From Sphingobacteriaceae bacterium UBA6709 (lineage in GTDB: Bacteria > Bacteroidota > Bacteroidia > Sphingobacteriales > Sphingobacteriaceae): a stretch of DNA of 23,926 bases. A model generated the notes under the pieces. That model searched no databases. It saw only the letters and a list, made by a program, of their open reading frames with translations, and was not told where the DNA came from. Below are positions 1 to 8,153 of the stretch, piece after piece. The stretch spans positions 1 to 23,926 of the forward strand of contig DKIV01000014.1 of the NCBI GenBank assembly GCA_002454425.1, written 5' to 3'. The translations under genes were made by a program, and so were the position numbers. Positions within the stretch are counted from its first letter, which is position 1. Each line of letters begins with the position of its first letter.

Positions 1-314
1 GAAGTATCGTAATCTACAGATCCCGAAGGCGACGCGAGGTACTGTCCCGCGAGCGGAAACACCACTCGAACCCTTCAAGCTGGGGCGCAGAAAGATGGAA
101 TGATCCGGAAAGATGCTTATAGCATATTAAGTGTAGAGCGTAAAGTAAAAAATACCGAGTGGATAGCAGTGAATGCTTTGCCGTGGGTAATACCTAAGGC
201 TGGAAGCCGCAAACGTGTTTCCTGTATCCTTGCTTGTCGGTAAAATTGTATCGCCGCGAATTGCAGTGTAAGTTCAGCTCAAATGTACAAGCACGTAGGA
301 TCTGAATGGACTAT

Positions 315-348
315 GCGAACTAATGCTCTGTAAAAAGCATAAGTTCGC
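315..348. repeat. Inverted repeat, 13-bp arms
   Basis: GCGAACTAATGCT (315-327) and AGCATAAGTTCGC (336-348) can pair over 13 positions with one mismatch and an 8-base A-rich loop. No T-run follows on either strand, so it is not a typical intrinsic terminator. Its function is unknown. It may be part of a structured RNA or a protein-binding palindrome. Confidence 0.5.
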
Positions 349-406
349 TTGAATTTATAAGTGTGTCTAGCGGTGTTAAAAGATAATTGATCCTGCGAGT
401 ACGAGA

Positions 407-442
407 GCAGACATGATTACATATACAGTGAAGTCTGCTTTT
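407..442 (+). repeat. Weak hairpin followed by T-run
   Basis: GCAGAC (407-412) pairs with GTCTGC (433-438) across a 20-base loop, and TTTT follows directly. The shape is that of a weak rho-independent terminator for something transcribed rightward from before position 407. The short stem and long loop make this uncertain, and no gene ends just upstream. Confidence 0.25.
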
Positions 443-854
443 CCCCTTTGCTCTAAACTCAATCTGCTCTTGGCGAATTCTGATGATGTTGTCTTTTCCA
501 TAGGATTCCGATTTGATCAGAATATATCAAGATTCGAGCCACTGTTCGGCGGACGTATTCTAATTGTTTTAAGTTAAGGAAACACAAAGGCTTGGTCGTG
601 CCGCCACTTATGCGTCATTAAGGCTAATATTCTGTATATACACGTTTCTTTTAGGGAATAAAGCGCTAATATTGGCTGTTTTTATATTTTTGAACCATGC
701 TGAGAATAAGGATGTTACTTAATTGCATGTGAATACTTTTCCTTATTTTAATAGGTTTTTCCATGCAAATAGGCGTTAATTATCGATGTCATACCATGTA
801 GAGGTGTATTTTAATGTAATCGGTTGGATAGTAATTAGTTCAGGTGCTTGTATA

Positions 855-1364
855 TTAAGACACTGATTTATCCGGAATAGCATTGTAAGTAACGATGGTT
901 TTCTTTAGGAGTCTGCGAGCGCGATGGATCCGTACTTTTACAGTACCCAGAGGGATGGATAGCTTTTCGCTGATTTCGAGATAGCTATATCCGTAACTTA
1001 AATAATTAATAGGTTCAGAAAATTCCTGAGGTAGACTCTCTATTTGCAGGTGCAGCTCATCGGTAAGTAGTCGGCTTTCACCACTGTTGCTGTCGGCCTT
1101 GCTTTCGTACTGCGACGCTTCAATTGCAGTATGCGTGGTGATTCGTTTATGGGTGCTACGTTGCAGGTTTCGCATGATAATATAAAGCCAGCCGCGCAGA
1201 TTTGCATGTTCGGAATGATATAGATGTTGGTTTCTAATAGCCTTTATTATAGTTTCCTGAAGAAGATCTTCGGCATCGAATTTATTGCCCGCTAATTTAT
1301 ATGCATGTGCTTTTAGAGATGCAGCCTCATTGATTATGTCGTGAATCAGATCCTTAGTCTTCAT
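855..1364 (-). CDS. ECF-type RNA polymerase sigma factor
   Basis: A 169-residue protein of normal length for an extracytoplasmic-function sigma factor. Sigma region 2 spans about residues 10-80, with AEDLLQETIIKAIRN as the core-binding helix and NLRGWLYIIMRNL after it. Region 4 spans about 105-158, with the helix-turn-helix YSYLEISEKLSIPLGTVKVR ending in the RIHRARR stretch seen in this family. It would direct RNA polymerase to a small promoter set. No anti-sigma factor or FecR-like gene is next to it on the visible side; the left flank is non-coding. It diverges from ccoI, and the intergenic region holds an Fnr-like box placed 29.5 nt before a TAGCTTAG element facing this gene. It may therefore be induced with the cbb3 genes; that link is inference. 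Family assignment is firm, target genes unknown. Confidence 0.88.
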   Translation of the reverse strand: MKTKDLIHDIINEAASLKAHAYKLAGNKFDAEDLLQETIIKAIRNQHLYHSEHANLRGWLYIIMRNLQRSTHKRITTHTAIEASQYESKADSNSGESRLLTDELHLQIESLPQEFSEPINYLSYGYSYLEISEKLSIPLGTVKVRIHRARRLLKKTIVTYNAIPDKSVS

Positions 1365-1461
1365 AACGAGTATTTTTATAATTGGCGGAGGATGAAAAAT
1401 GTAAGGACATGGATTTAATGGGGTAGCAATTTTTTTTGCCTCAAATTTTTCTTTCTCTCAA

Positions 1462-1526
1462 CTAAGCTAAGGGATCTTATCTTTATGGTCATTGACAAAC
1501 GTCAGCGGTATTTGTGATTTTGGTCA
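1462..1526. promoter_or_regulatory. Two tandem Fnr-like boxes between sigma gene and ccoI
   Basis: TGACAAACGTCA (1493-1504) is a perfect TGAC-N4-GTCA palindrome. TGATTTTGGTCA (1515-1526) is a near-perfect second copy. Their centres are 22 bp apart, about two helical turns. On the minus strand TAGCTTAG (1469 down to 1462) starts 29.5 nt from the first box centre, the same spacing as at other promoters here, so that box could serve the sigma gene. On the plus strand, 29.5 nt from the second box lies GACATTTA (1550-1557), only a poor -7 element for ccoI. The boxes are seen directly; which gene each controls is inferred. Confidence 0.6.
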
Positions 1527-1629
1527 ATTTGTATTTGTTTCATAGTGAGGACATTTACATGGGCTGGAATGTAGAATATGATCCTTGCTACATTAAGTTG
1601 GTTCAATAGAGGTCTATAAAATACAAATA

Positions 1630-4017
1630 ATGAAAAAAGTTGGGGCTGCCTTGCAGTGTTATCATTGCGGTAATGAGATAAGTGGGGATTTATTTTTGGC
1701 TGAAGACAAGAGCTTCTGTTGTGTAGGATGTAAGAGTGTTTACGAGATCCTGAGCGAAAATAATCTCTGTCGTTATTATGATTACAATGATATGCCGGGA
1801 CAGAAGCAGAGTCTCTCGTCTGCATATTTTGAATACCTGGATGAGCCGAAGGTGATTACGCAGTTGCTTGACTTTAAGGATGAGAAAGTGAGTCTGGTGA
1901 CATTTTATATTCCAGCTATTCATTGTAGTTCCTGTCTGTGGCTGCTGGAGCACCTGTATCGGTTGAATTCTGGGGTAAAGCAAAGTAGAGTTGACTTTCT
2001 GAAAAAACAGTTGTCTGTAACATTTGAGCATGGGGAGGTGAGCTTGCGTGAACTCGTCGAGTTGCTGGTAGCTATAGGTTATGAGCCTTTGATAAGTTTA
2101 CAGGATGTAGTAAAGGAGAAGAAAGATTCTGTAAATCACGATTTGATAAAGAAAATAGCCGTAGCGGGTTTCGTTTTCGGCAATGTGATGCTTTTTAGTT
2201 TCCCGGAATATTTGGGTCTCTCAGCTTTCGAGCATCAATTTCAACATTTTTTCGGCTGGTTAAATCTCATCTGCGCGGTGGTAGCCACGTTCTACTGCGC
2301 GCGCGATTTCTTTGTGTCGGCTTGGGCAAGTGTTAAGAGCAGAGTAATTAATCTGGATACGCCTCTAGCCATTATTGTCGGCGTATTATTCCTGCGTACC
2401 AGTTTTGAGATTGTTACCAGGAATGGTGCTGGTTTTGCTGATACATTATGCGCGCTGGTATTTCTGTTATTGCTGGGACGTTGGGTGAAGCAAAGAGCGT
2501 ATCAACATATATCTTTCAATCGTGATTACCGATCATATTTTCCAGTAGCGGTTACTGTTATTAAAGATGGAGTTGAGCGTCCGGTGCCAATTTCTGATCT
2601 GGAAGTCGGCAATCGTATCCTGATAAGAAATAATGAAATTGTTCCGGCCGATTCAATCTTGATGCTGGGCAAGGGCTTTTTGGATTTCAGCTTTGTGACA
2701 GGCGAGTCGCTGCCTGTAGACAGGGTGCTTGGTGAGGTGATTTACGCCGGTGGCAAGCAAGTTGGTGAGGCTTTGGAACTGGAGATCATCAAGCCTGTTT
2801 CGCATAGTTATCTGACGCGTCTGTGGAACAATGAGAGCTTTAAGGAAGAGGCAAGCAAGATCAAGAATTTTAATGATACCATCGCCCGCTATTTCAGTGC
2901 GGTAGTACTGGTTATCGCTTGTTGCGCCGCGGCTTACTGGCATTACGAGGGTAATGTTCCAAGAGCGTGGGACGCTTTTTCGGCGGTGCTGATTGTTGCC
3001 TGTCCTTGCGTATTGGCTTTGAGTACGCCGCTTACCTTGTCGTCTGTCCTTGCTTTGTTTGATAGAAACGGCTTTTACCTAAAGAACACAGATGTCGTTG
3101 AGCAGCTTGCCCGCGTGGACACGGTGGTGTTTGATAAAACGGGGACTATTACCATGCCTGAGGGCTTTAGTGTTGAGTTTGATGGTGAGCTTTGTGTTGA
3201 GGAACGCGATTTGCTGGTTTCGGCAGCGCGTAATTCGTCACATCCTTTTAGCAGGTACATCGTCCAGGCTTTCCCGGAGGCTTCGGTAAAGAAGATTTCC
3301 GAATTTCATGAAACCCCGGGACGTGGTCTCTCTGCATTTGTTGAAGGAAGGATGGTGCGGCTTGGGAGTATGACCTTTATTACCGGTACAGAGCAGGTGC
3401 CCCAGGTCGGCTCAGGAGTACATGTTGGCATTGAGGGCCGTTATGTTGGTTTTTTCAGCATCCGGCAGCAATGGCGCAGCGATCTGAAGCTGTTGATCTC
3501 CGGATTGAGAGATAAGTTCTCTCTTCATCTTCTTTCTGGCGATACTAAGGTTGATCGTGAGGCTTTTAGGGATATTTTCCCGGATGAAACACCGATGTAT
3601 TTTGGGCAGGATCCACATGACAAGTTGCGCTATGTGGAATCTTTACAACTGGGAGGTGCCAAGGTGATGATGGTAGGTGATGGTCTTAACGATGCGGGAG
3701 CACTTAGGAAGAGCGATCTGGGCATCGCCGTTACTGACAATGTTAATAACTTCAGTCCGGGCTGCGATGCTATTCTTCGCGGTGATACTATTGGGCGTTT
3801 GCCGCAGTTCATCGCACATGCTAAAAAAGCATTGGGCATTGTTAGAATAAGTTTTTGTATTGCGACGGTCTACAATCTTGTAGGAGTGTACTTTGCCGTG
3901 CAGGGAGAGCTGTCGCCATTGATGGCGGCGGTGTTAATGCCTTTAAGTACTATAACAATTATTACCTTTACAAATATTACGGGGCGGTATTTTGCCTCCA
4001 GAAATAAGCTGATATGA
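1630..4017 (+). CDS. ccoI: Cu+-translocating P1B-type ATPase, CcoI/FixI type
   Basis: A 795-residue copper-transporting P-type ATPase, predicted to move Cu+ across the inner membrane for assembly of the heme-copper site of cbb3 oxidase. The N-terminus has a Cys-rich metal-binding segment (C10, C13, C30, C31, C34) followed by a heavy-metal-associated domain with a CSSC site (C99, C102). Membrane helices flank the actuator domain with TGES (357-360). The ion-binding CPC motif is at 458-460 in VACPCVLAL. The phosphorylation site is DKTGT (D502). The nucleotide-binding HP is at 538-539 and the hinge GDGLND has its first Asp at 684. The double-Cys N-terminus and the directly overlapping ccoS indicate CcoI rather than a general CopA detoxification pump. 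The stop codon overlaps the ccoS start (ATGA). Tandem Fnr-like boxes lie 100-140 nt upstream of the ATG. Confidence 0.94.
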   Translation: MKKVGAALQCYHCGNEISGDLFLAEDKSFCCVGCKSVYEILSENNLCRYYDYNDMPGQKQSLSSAYFEYLDEPKVITQLLDFKDEKVSLVTFYIPAIHCSSCLWLLEHLYRLNSGVKQSRVDFLKKQLSVTFEHGEVSLRELVELLVAIGYEPLISLQDVVKEKKDSVNHDLIKKIAVAGFVFGNVMLFSFPEYLGLSAFEHQFQHFFGWLNLICAVVATFYCARDFFVSAWASVKSRVINLDTPLAIIVGVLFLRTSFEIVTRNGAGFADTLCALVFLLLLGRWVKQRAYQHISFNRDYRSYFPVAVTVIKDGVERPVPISDLEVGNRILIRNNEIVPADSILMLGKGFLDFSFVTGESLPVDRVLGEVIYAGGKQVGEALELEIIKPVSHSYLTRLWNNESFKEEASKIKNFNDTIARYFSAVVLVIACCAAAYWHYEGNVPRAWDAFSAVLIVACPCVLALSTPLTLSSVLALFDRNGFYLKNTDVVEQLARVDTVVFDKTGTITMPEGFSVEFDGELCVEERDLLVSAARNSSHPFSRYIVQAFPEASVKKISEFHETPGRGLSAFVEGRMVRLGSMTFITGTEQVPQVGSGVHVGIEGRYVGFFSIRQQWRSDLKLLISGLRDKFSLHLLSGDTKVDREAFRDIFPDETPMYFGQDPHDKLRYVESLQLGGAKVMMVGDGLNDAGALRKSDLGIAVTDNVNNFSPGCDAILRGDTIGRLPQFIAHAKKALGIVRISFCIATVYNLVGVYFAVQGELSPLMAAVLMPLSTITIITFTNITGRYFASRNKLI

Positions 4018-4175
4018 ATATAATCTATTTTTTGATTGGATGTAGTGTGCTGATGGCCTTGATTTTTCTGGCAGCTTTTTTTTGGGCCTCAAAAAATGGG
4101 CAGCACGATGACATGCATACTCCGGCAGTACGCATATTATTTGATGACGACTTGTCTGACAGTGAAGATAGGTAG
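4014..4175 (+). CDS. ccoS: CcoS, cbb3 oxidase maturation protein
   Basis: A 53-residue protein whose ATG overlaps the ccoI stop codon as ATGA. It has one membrane helix (residues about 4-24) followed by FFWASKNGQHDD and then TPAVRILFDDD, the pattern of CcoS: one transmembrane segment, a WAxxxGQFDD-like motif and a conserved RILFDD tail. In proteobacteria CcoS is needed to insert heme b and copper into the catalytic subunit. Position directly behind ccoI is the classic FixI-FixS order. The stop codon abuts the stop of the convergent DoxX gene with no base between them. Confidence 0.92.
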   Translation: MNIIYFLIGCSVLMALIFLAAFFWASKNGQHDDMHTPAVRILFDDDLSDSEDR

Positions 4176-4574
4176 CTATAGTTTTCGGTCCAGGGCATAC
4201 TTGCCAGGGCCTGTAAACATCAATACTACATATATACCAAGATACATGACAGCGAGTTCTTTTACCTGGAAAGGATCGTTCGCATGTACAGCAAAAATGG
4301 CCACCAGCATAGTAGTTATTAGTGGTATGAGTGCTATACGTGTGAAAACGCCCACAATGATTAGCAGGGAGCACAAAAACTCGGCAAATACTGCCAGATA
4401 GAGACTCGTTTCCGCTCCAAGGCCAATAGGGTCACCAAACTCAAGTTTTCCGGACAAGATATTGTTTAGTTTCATCCAGCCGTGACTGAGCATGAGGCCG
4501 CCTCCTATTAACCTAAGCAGGAGTAATCCCGCATGGAGGTTTAAAGCTTCTGCAGATAGGAACTTTGGATTCAT
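4176..4574 (-). CDS. DoxX-family membrane protein
   Basis: A 132-residue protein with four predicted membrane helices and the DoxX-family pattern: an early LLRLIGGGLMLSHGWMKL segment, AVFAEFLCSLLIIVGVFTR in the middle, and a final membrane helix ending in TGPGKYALD. The family includes subunits of thiosulfate:quinone oxidoreductase in archaea and several oxidoreductase-linked membrane proteins. The actual reaction here is unknown. It converges on ccoS, sharing a zero-base junction, and diverges from the cbb3 operon across a region with an Fnr-like box. That location suggests, but does not show, a link to quinone or redox chemistry of the oxidase system. Confidence 0.85.
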   Translation of the reverse strand: MNPKFLSAEALNLHAGLLLLRLIGGGLMLSHGWMKLNNILSGKLEFGDPIGLGAETSLYLAVFAEFLCSLLIIVGVFTRIALIPLITTMLVAIFAVHANDPFQVKELAVMYLGIYVVLMFTGPGKYALDRKL

Positions 4575-4749
4575 AATCTTTTTGAAAGGTTAACAAGGTC
4601 TTTAAAATAAATGTTTTACGTGGGCTCAGATTCTTGTTATAAGGTTCTTATAGCTGCTAAGGATGCATTGATTTTAATCTTCTGATCACATTATTTATTT
4701 TCTTAAACCTACGTCAGAAGTCGATTACAATGAGGTTTTATAAAAAATA

Positions 4750-4792
4750 TGACAAAGGTCATTTGAATGTGTAATTAGAGTCATTAAATTGA
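4750..4792 (+). promoter_or_regulatory. Fnr-like box and -7 element of the cbb3 operon
   Basis: TGACAAAGGTCA (4750-4761) is a perfect TGAC-N4-GTCA palindrome. The -7-like element TAAATTGA (4785-4792) begins 29.5 nt downstream of the box centre, the spacing found at the pflB and OFA promoters. This gives a 5' leader of about 110 nt before the ATG at 4906. A second possible -7 element, TAATTTTG (4807-4814), would put the box near -63 instead. The rest of the 4575-4905 gap shows nothing else recognisable. Confidence 0.68.
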
Positions 4793-4905
4793 CAGTTTAA
4801 AGAAACTAATTTTGGGAACAAAGCCTAAGTTAAGTTAGTCTACTCCTGACTGTTAGCGACAGGCAGGTGATCAAAAATTCAAGTATTAGAAGAAGTGTCT
4901 GTTTT

Positions 4906-7062
4906 ATGCAGTTAGAAAAGTTCAGTTATGACAACCGAATTGTCAGGAATTTCGGTATTGCCACAATCGTCTGGGGTATTGTAGGGATGACGGTGGGATT
5001 GCTTGTAGCTATGCAGCTATTTAAGCCTGAGTTAAACATGGGAACGCAGTACACGACGTTTGGAAGGATCCGGCCATTGCATACCAATGCGGTGATTTTC
5101 GCGTTTGTGGGAAATGCCATTTTCATGGGTGTTTATTATTCCTTGCAGCGTTTGCTGAAAGCTCGTATGTTCAGTGATGTACTTAGCCGCGTTCACTTTT
5201 GGGGATGGCAGCTAATCATTATCGCCGCGGCTGTTACCCTTCCTTTAGGTATTACCACGTCGCATGAGTATGCGGAGCTGGAATGGCCGATCGACATTGC
5301 CATCACCGTAATTTGGGTGATATTTGGTATCAATATGTTTGGTACGATCATCAAACGCCGGGAGCGGCATATGTATGTGGCTATCTGGTTTTATATCGCA
5401 ACTTTTGTAACGGTAGCTGTGCTGCATATCGTAAACTCCGTTGAGTTGCCGATATCATGGTTCAAGAGCTATTATGTATACGCAGGCGTGCAGGACGCCT
5501 TAGTGCAGTGGTGGTATGGCCATAACGCGGTCGCTTTCTTCCTTACTACACCATATCTGGGAATGATGTATTATTATCTTCCTAAGATGGCCAACCGGCC
5601 GGTTTATTCGTATAAGTTAAGTATTCTTCACTTCTGGTCGCTTATATTTATCTATATATGGGCGGGGCCGCATCACCTGTTGTACACATCACTTCCTGAT
5701 TGGGCACAATCATTAGGTGTGGTATTTTCTATCATGCTTATTGCTCCAAGCTGGGGTGGTATGATTAACGGGTTGCTGACTTTACGCGGCGCCTGGGATA
5801 AGGTGCGCGATGATGCTATCCTGAAGTTCATGGTAGTGGGTCTGACGGCATACGGTATGGCAACCTTCGAAGGTCCTATGCTGGCGTTAAAGCAGATCAA
5901 CGGAATTGCCCACTTTACCGATTGGATCGTATCACACGTGCATGTGGGAGCGTTGGGGTGGAATGGTTTCTTAACTTTCGCCATTCTGTATTGGTTGATA
6001 CCGAGAATTTACCAAACATCCTTACATTCTAAGAAGGCCGCTAATTTCCATTTCTGGATAGGTACGCTGGGTATTCTTTTCTATGCCATTCCGATGTACT
6101 GGTCGGGCTTTACGCAGGGATTGATGTGGAAGGAGTTTACTGCCGAAGGGATGCTTAAATATCCGAATTTCCTGGAAACGACATTGAGTATTCTTCCTAT
6201 GCATATGTTCCGGGCGCTGGGTGGCGCGATGTATCTTACCGGTGTGCTGGTAATGGCATGGAACCTCTGGAAGACAATAGCTAAAGGCGCGTTGTTGGCT
6301 AATGAGCCTGCCGAGGCTGTGGCATTAAGTCCTGTTTTTGTTCCGGAAAAAGCTGATAAGAAATGGCACCGTGTGCTGGAGCGTCGCCCGATGCAGTTTC
6401 TTGTGCTGTCGCTTATCGTGATCCTTATCGGAGGTATGATAGAGATGATGCCAACGTTTATGGTATCGTCAAACGTGCCTACCATTGCTAGTGTGAAGCC
6501 GTATTCGCCGCTGGAATTGCAGGGTAGAGATTTATATATACGGGAGGGTTGCGTAAACTGTCACTCGCAGATGGTTCGTCCGTTCCGTTCTGAAACCGAG
6601 CGCTACGGCGACTATAGCAAAGCGGGAGAGTTTGTGTATGACCATCCATTCCTATGGGGGTCGAAACGTACCGGTCCGGACTTACACCGTGAAGGCGGAA
6701 AGTACAGTAACGCATGGCATTTTAATCACCTTTTTGATCCAACAACGATGTCGCCGGGAAGCATTATGCCTCCGTATCCATGGTTGATCGAGCAGAAGCT
6801 TGATACCACTACTACGGCAGCGAAGATCACTGCGATGCGTAAGTTGGGCGTGCCTTACGAGGAGGACTTTGAGGAAGACGCCAATCAAAAGCTTGATAAG
6901 CAGGCTACAGAGATCGCGGCGAATCTCGCAAAGGATAACATTAAGGTACAGAAGGATCGTGAGATCATTGCGATTATCGCTTATCTGCAACGTTTAGGAA
7001 CGGATATTAAGGCAGATAAGGGAGCGTCATCGAATACTGTATCTGTAGAAGCAGGGGAATAA
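4906..7062 (+). CDS. ccoNO: cbb3-type cytochrome c oxidase, fused subunits I and II (CcoNO)
   Basis: Catalytic subunit I and the monoheme cytochrome c subunit II of cbb3 oxidase in one 718-residue chain, which reduces O2 with high affinity in the inner membrane. A GTG 39 nt upstream (4867) is also in frame. I chose the ATG because MQLEKFSYDNR begins the conserved part. The CcoN part (about 1-460) has twelve or more helices and the metal ligands: H59 and H346 for low-spin heme b, H344 for heme b3, and H206 (in WWYGHN) with H256-H257 for CuB. After one further helix (RRPMQFLVLSLIVILIGGMI) the CcoO part carries CVNCH (C549, C552, H553) and the axial Met (M621) in GSIMPPY. No stop or frame change separates the parts. 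Fusion of ccoN and ccoO is a known Bacteroidota arrangement. Confidence 0.96.
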   Translation: MQLEKFSYDNRIVRNFGIATIVWGIVGMTVGLLVAMQLFKPELNMGTQYTTFGRIRPLHTNAVIFAFVGNAIFMGVYYSLQRLLKARMFSDVLSRVHFWGWQLIIIAAAVTLPLGITTSHEYAELEWPIDIAITVIWVIFGINMFGTIIKRRERHMYVAIWFYIATFVTVAVLHIVNSVELPISWFKSYYVYAGVQDALVQWWYGHNAVAFFLTTPYLGMMYYYLPKMANRPVYSYKLSILHFWSLIFIYIWAGPHHLLYTSLPDWAQSLGVVFSIMLIAPSWGGMINGLLTLRGAWDKVRDDAILKFMVVGLTAYGMATFEGPMLALKQINGIAHFTDWIVSHVHVGALGWNGFLTFAILYWLIPRIYQTSLHSKKAANFHFWIGTLGILFYAIPMYWSGFTQGLMWKEFTAEGMLKYPNFLETTLSILPMHMFRALGGAMYLTGVLVMAWNLWKTIAKGALLANEPAEAVALSPVFVPEKADKKWHRVLERRPMQFLVLSLIVILIGGMIEMMPTFMVSSNVPTIASVKPYSPLELQGRDLYIREGCVNCHSQMVRPFRSETERYGDYSKAGEFVYDHPFLWGSKRTGPDLHREGGKYSNAWHFNHLFDPTTMSPGSIMPPYPWLIEQKLDTTTTAAKITAMRKLGVPYEEDFEEDANQKLDKQATEIAANLAKDNIKVQKDREIIAIIAYLQRLGTDIKADKGASSNTVSVEAGE

Positions 7063-7081
7063 CAATTTTGAATCGGCAATT

Positions 7082-7243
7082 ATGTTTAAGCAATTTTTAC
7101 ATGGGGTGACGGGCAGTGAAGTGTACCTGATCACCTCGTTGGGAATATTTCTGTTATTTTTCATTCTGGTAGCTGTTATGCTGTTCTTCATGAAGAAGGA
7201 TCATATAAAGCATATGAGCGAATTACCACTAAGCAACGACTGA
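7082..7243 (+). CDS. ccoQ: CcoQ-like small membrane subunit
   Basis: A 53-residue protein with a short N-terminal segment (MFKQFLHGVTG), one membrane helix (about residues 14-37) and a basic cytoplasmic tail beginning KKDHIKH. It lies 19 nt after ccoNO and one nt before ccoP, which is where CcoQ/FixQ is found. CcoQ proteins are poorly conserved single-helix subunits that stabilise the complex. The assignment therefore rests mainly on size, topology and place in the operon. It is too short to appear in routine ORF lists. Confidence 0.7.
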   Translation: MFKQFLHGVTGSEVYLITSLGIFLLFFILVAVMLFFMKKDHIKHMSELPLSND

Positions 7244-7244
7244 T

Positions 7245-8135
7245 ATGAAGAGGCTTTTATCTTTATTACCTGTACTTTTTGCAGCACTGCCCCTAATGGC
7301 GCAGGAAGAAGCTGCAACGGCTGTCGCGCCGCCCGCGGCGAGCAGTAACATGCTCATGAATATAGTTATTGTCATCTTCATTATCGCGGCACTGATACTG
7401 CTTGCTGTTGCCTTGGTTTTGCTCAATACCTTTAAGGTGTTGTCGAAAGAGCTTCATCACCCATCTCCGCTATATACGGCAGTTGCTACCGAGCGTATGG
7501 AGTTTGAGGACTGGGCGGCAGAGCAAAAAGCTAAGCCTAGCTTGCTAAACCGTATTCTTGGTCTGCGTCCGATCGCGGAAGAGAAAGACATCCTTATGGA
7601 GCATAAGTTTGATGATATCGAGGAATTGGACAATCCAACGCCTACCTGGTTTATGTGGTTGTTTTATGCTACGATCTTTTTCGCCGGAGCCTACCTGTTG
7701 AATTACCATGTATTTAAATGGGGGAAGCTGCAGGATGAGGAATATGTGGTAGAAATGCGCGATGCGGAAAAGGCTAAGGAAGCGTTCCTGGCAAACGCGG
7801 CTAACAAGATTGATGAGACGAATGTCGAAGCGACTAAAGATGCCGCCGTTATTTCGGCCGGCGCAAAGATTTTTAACGCGAACTGTGTTGCCTGTCACGG
7901 TGATAAAGGACAAGGTATCGTAGGTCCTAATCTTACCGACGATTACTGGTTGCACGGTGGTGGTGTGAAGAACGTTTTCAAGACCATTAAATATGGTGTT
8001 CCTGACAAGGGAATGATTTCCTGGGAGAAAACCTTGACACCGAAGCAGATTTCGGAGGTGGCCAACTTTATCATCACACTTAAAGGAACGAATCCGCCGG
8101 GGGCGAAAGCACCTCAGGGGGAAAAAGAAGGATAG
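7245..8135 (+). CDS. ccoP: cbb3 oxidase subunit III (CcoP), monoheme form
   Basis: Diheme cytochrome c subunits of this family pass electrons to CcoO, but this 296-residue version has only one heme site. Residues 1-20 form a signal-like hydrophobic segment ending LMAQ. A membrane helix follows at about 36-62. The FixP_N-type segment NPTPTWFMWLFYATIFF is at 130-146. The cytochrome domain has CVACH (C214, C217, H218) and an axial Met (M257) in GVPDKGM. No second CxxCH exists anywhere in the chain, and the tail is short and charged. The extra N-terminal signal-plus-helix region differs from proteobacterial CcoP. The ATG lies one nt after ccoQ. Role as third oxidase subunit is secure from context and FixP_N; the heme count is read directly. 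Confidence 0.92.
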   Translation: MKRLLSLLPVLFAALPLMAQEEAATAVAPPAASSNMLMNIVIVIFIIAALILLAVALVLLNTFKVLSKELHHPSPLYTAVATERMEFEDWAAEQKAKPSLLNRILGLRPIAEEKDILMEHKFDDIEELDNPTPTWFMWLFYATIFFAGAYLLNYHVFKWGKLQDEEYVVEMRDAEKAKEAFLANAANKIDETNVEATKDAAVISAGAKIFNANCVACHGDKGQGIVGPNLTDDYWLHGGGVKNVFKTIKYGVPDKGMISWEKTLTPKQISEVANFIITLKGTNPPGAKAPQGEKEG

Positions 8136-8153
8136 TTAATTAAGACGACTGTT

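Larger units (their letters stand above)
1..854. other. Gene-free stretch with hairpins
   Basis: No credible open reading frame, tRNA or rRNA was recognised here. The first 300 bases are less AT-rich than the rest and resemble no RNA family I can name. Two inverted repeats are listed separately. From about 480 onward the sequence is AT-rich and looks like ordinary intergenic DNA downstream of the leftward sigma-factor gene, which ends at 855. A decayed gene or a structured RNA in the first 450 bases cannot be excluded by eye. Confidence 0.5.

Noticed and set aside
4789..4814. TTG (4789) with TAATTTTG (4807) as a standard -33/-7 pair for ccoNO
   Set aside because: The 15-nt gap is shorter than the usual roughly 20 nt, so the box-coupled element at 4785 is preferred, though the alternative remains possible.
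4855..4880. TGATCA near the ccoNO start as another Fnr site
   Set aside because: It lacks the N4-spaced second half-site, so it is just a short palindrome.
4867..4905. GTG start adding 13 residues to CcoNO
   Set aside because: The added residues are not conserved in character, and the ATG at 4906 begins the typical sequence MQLEKFSYDNR.
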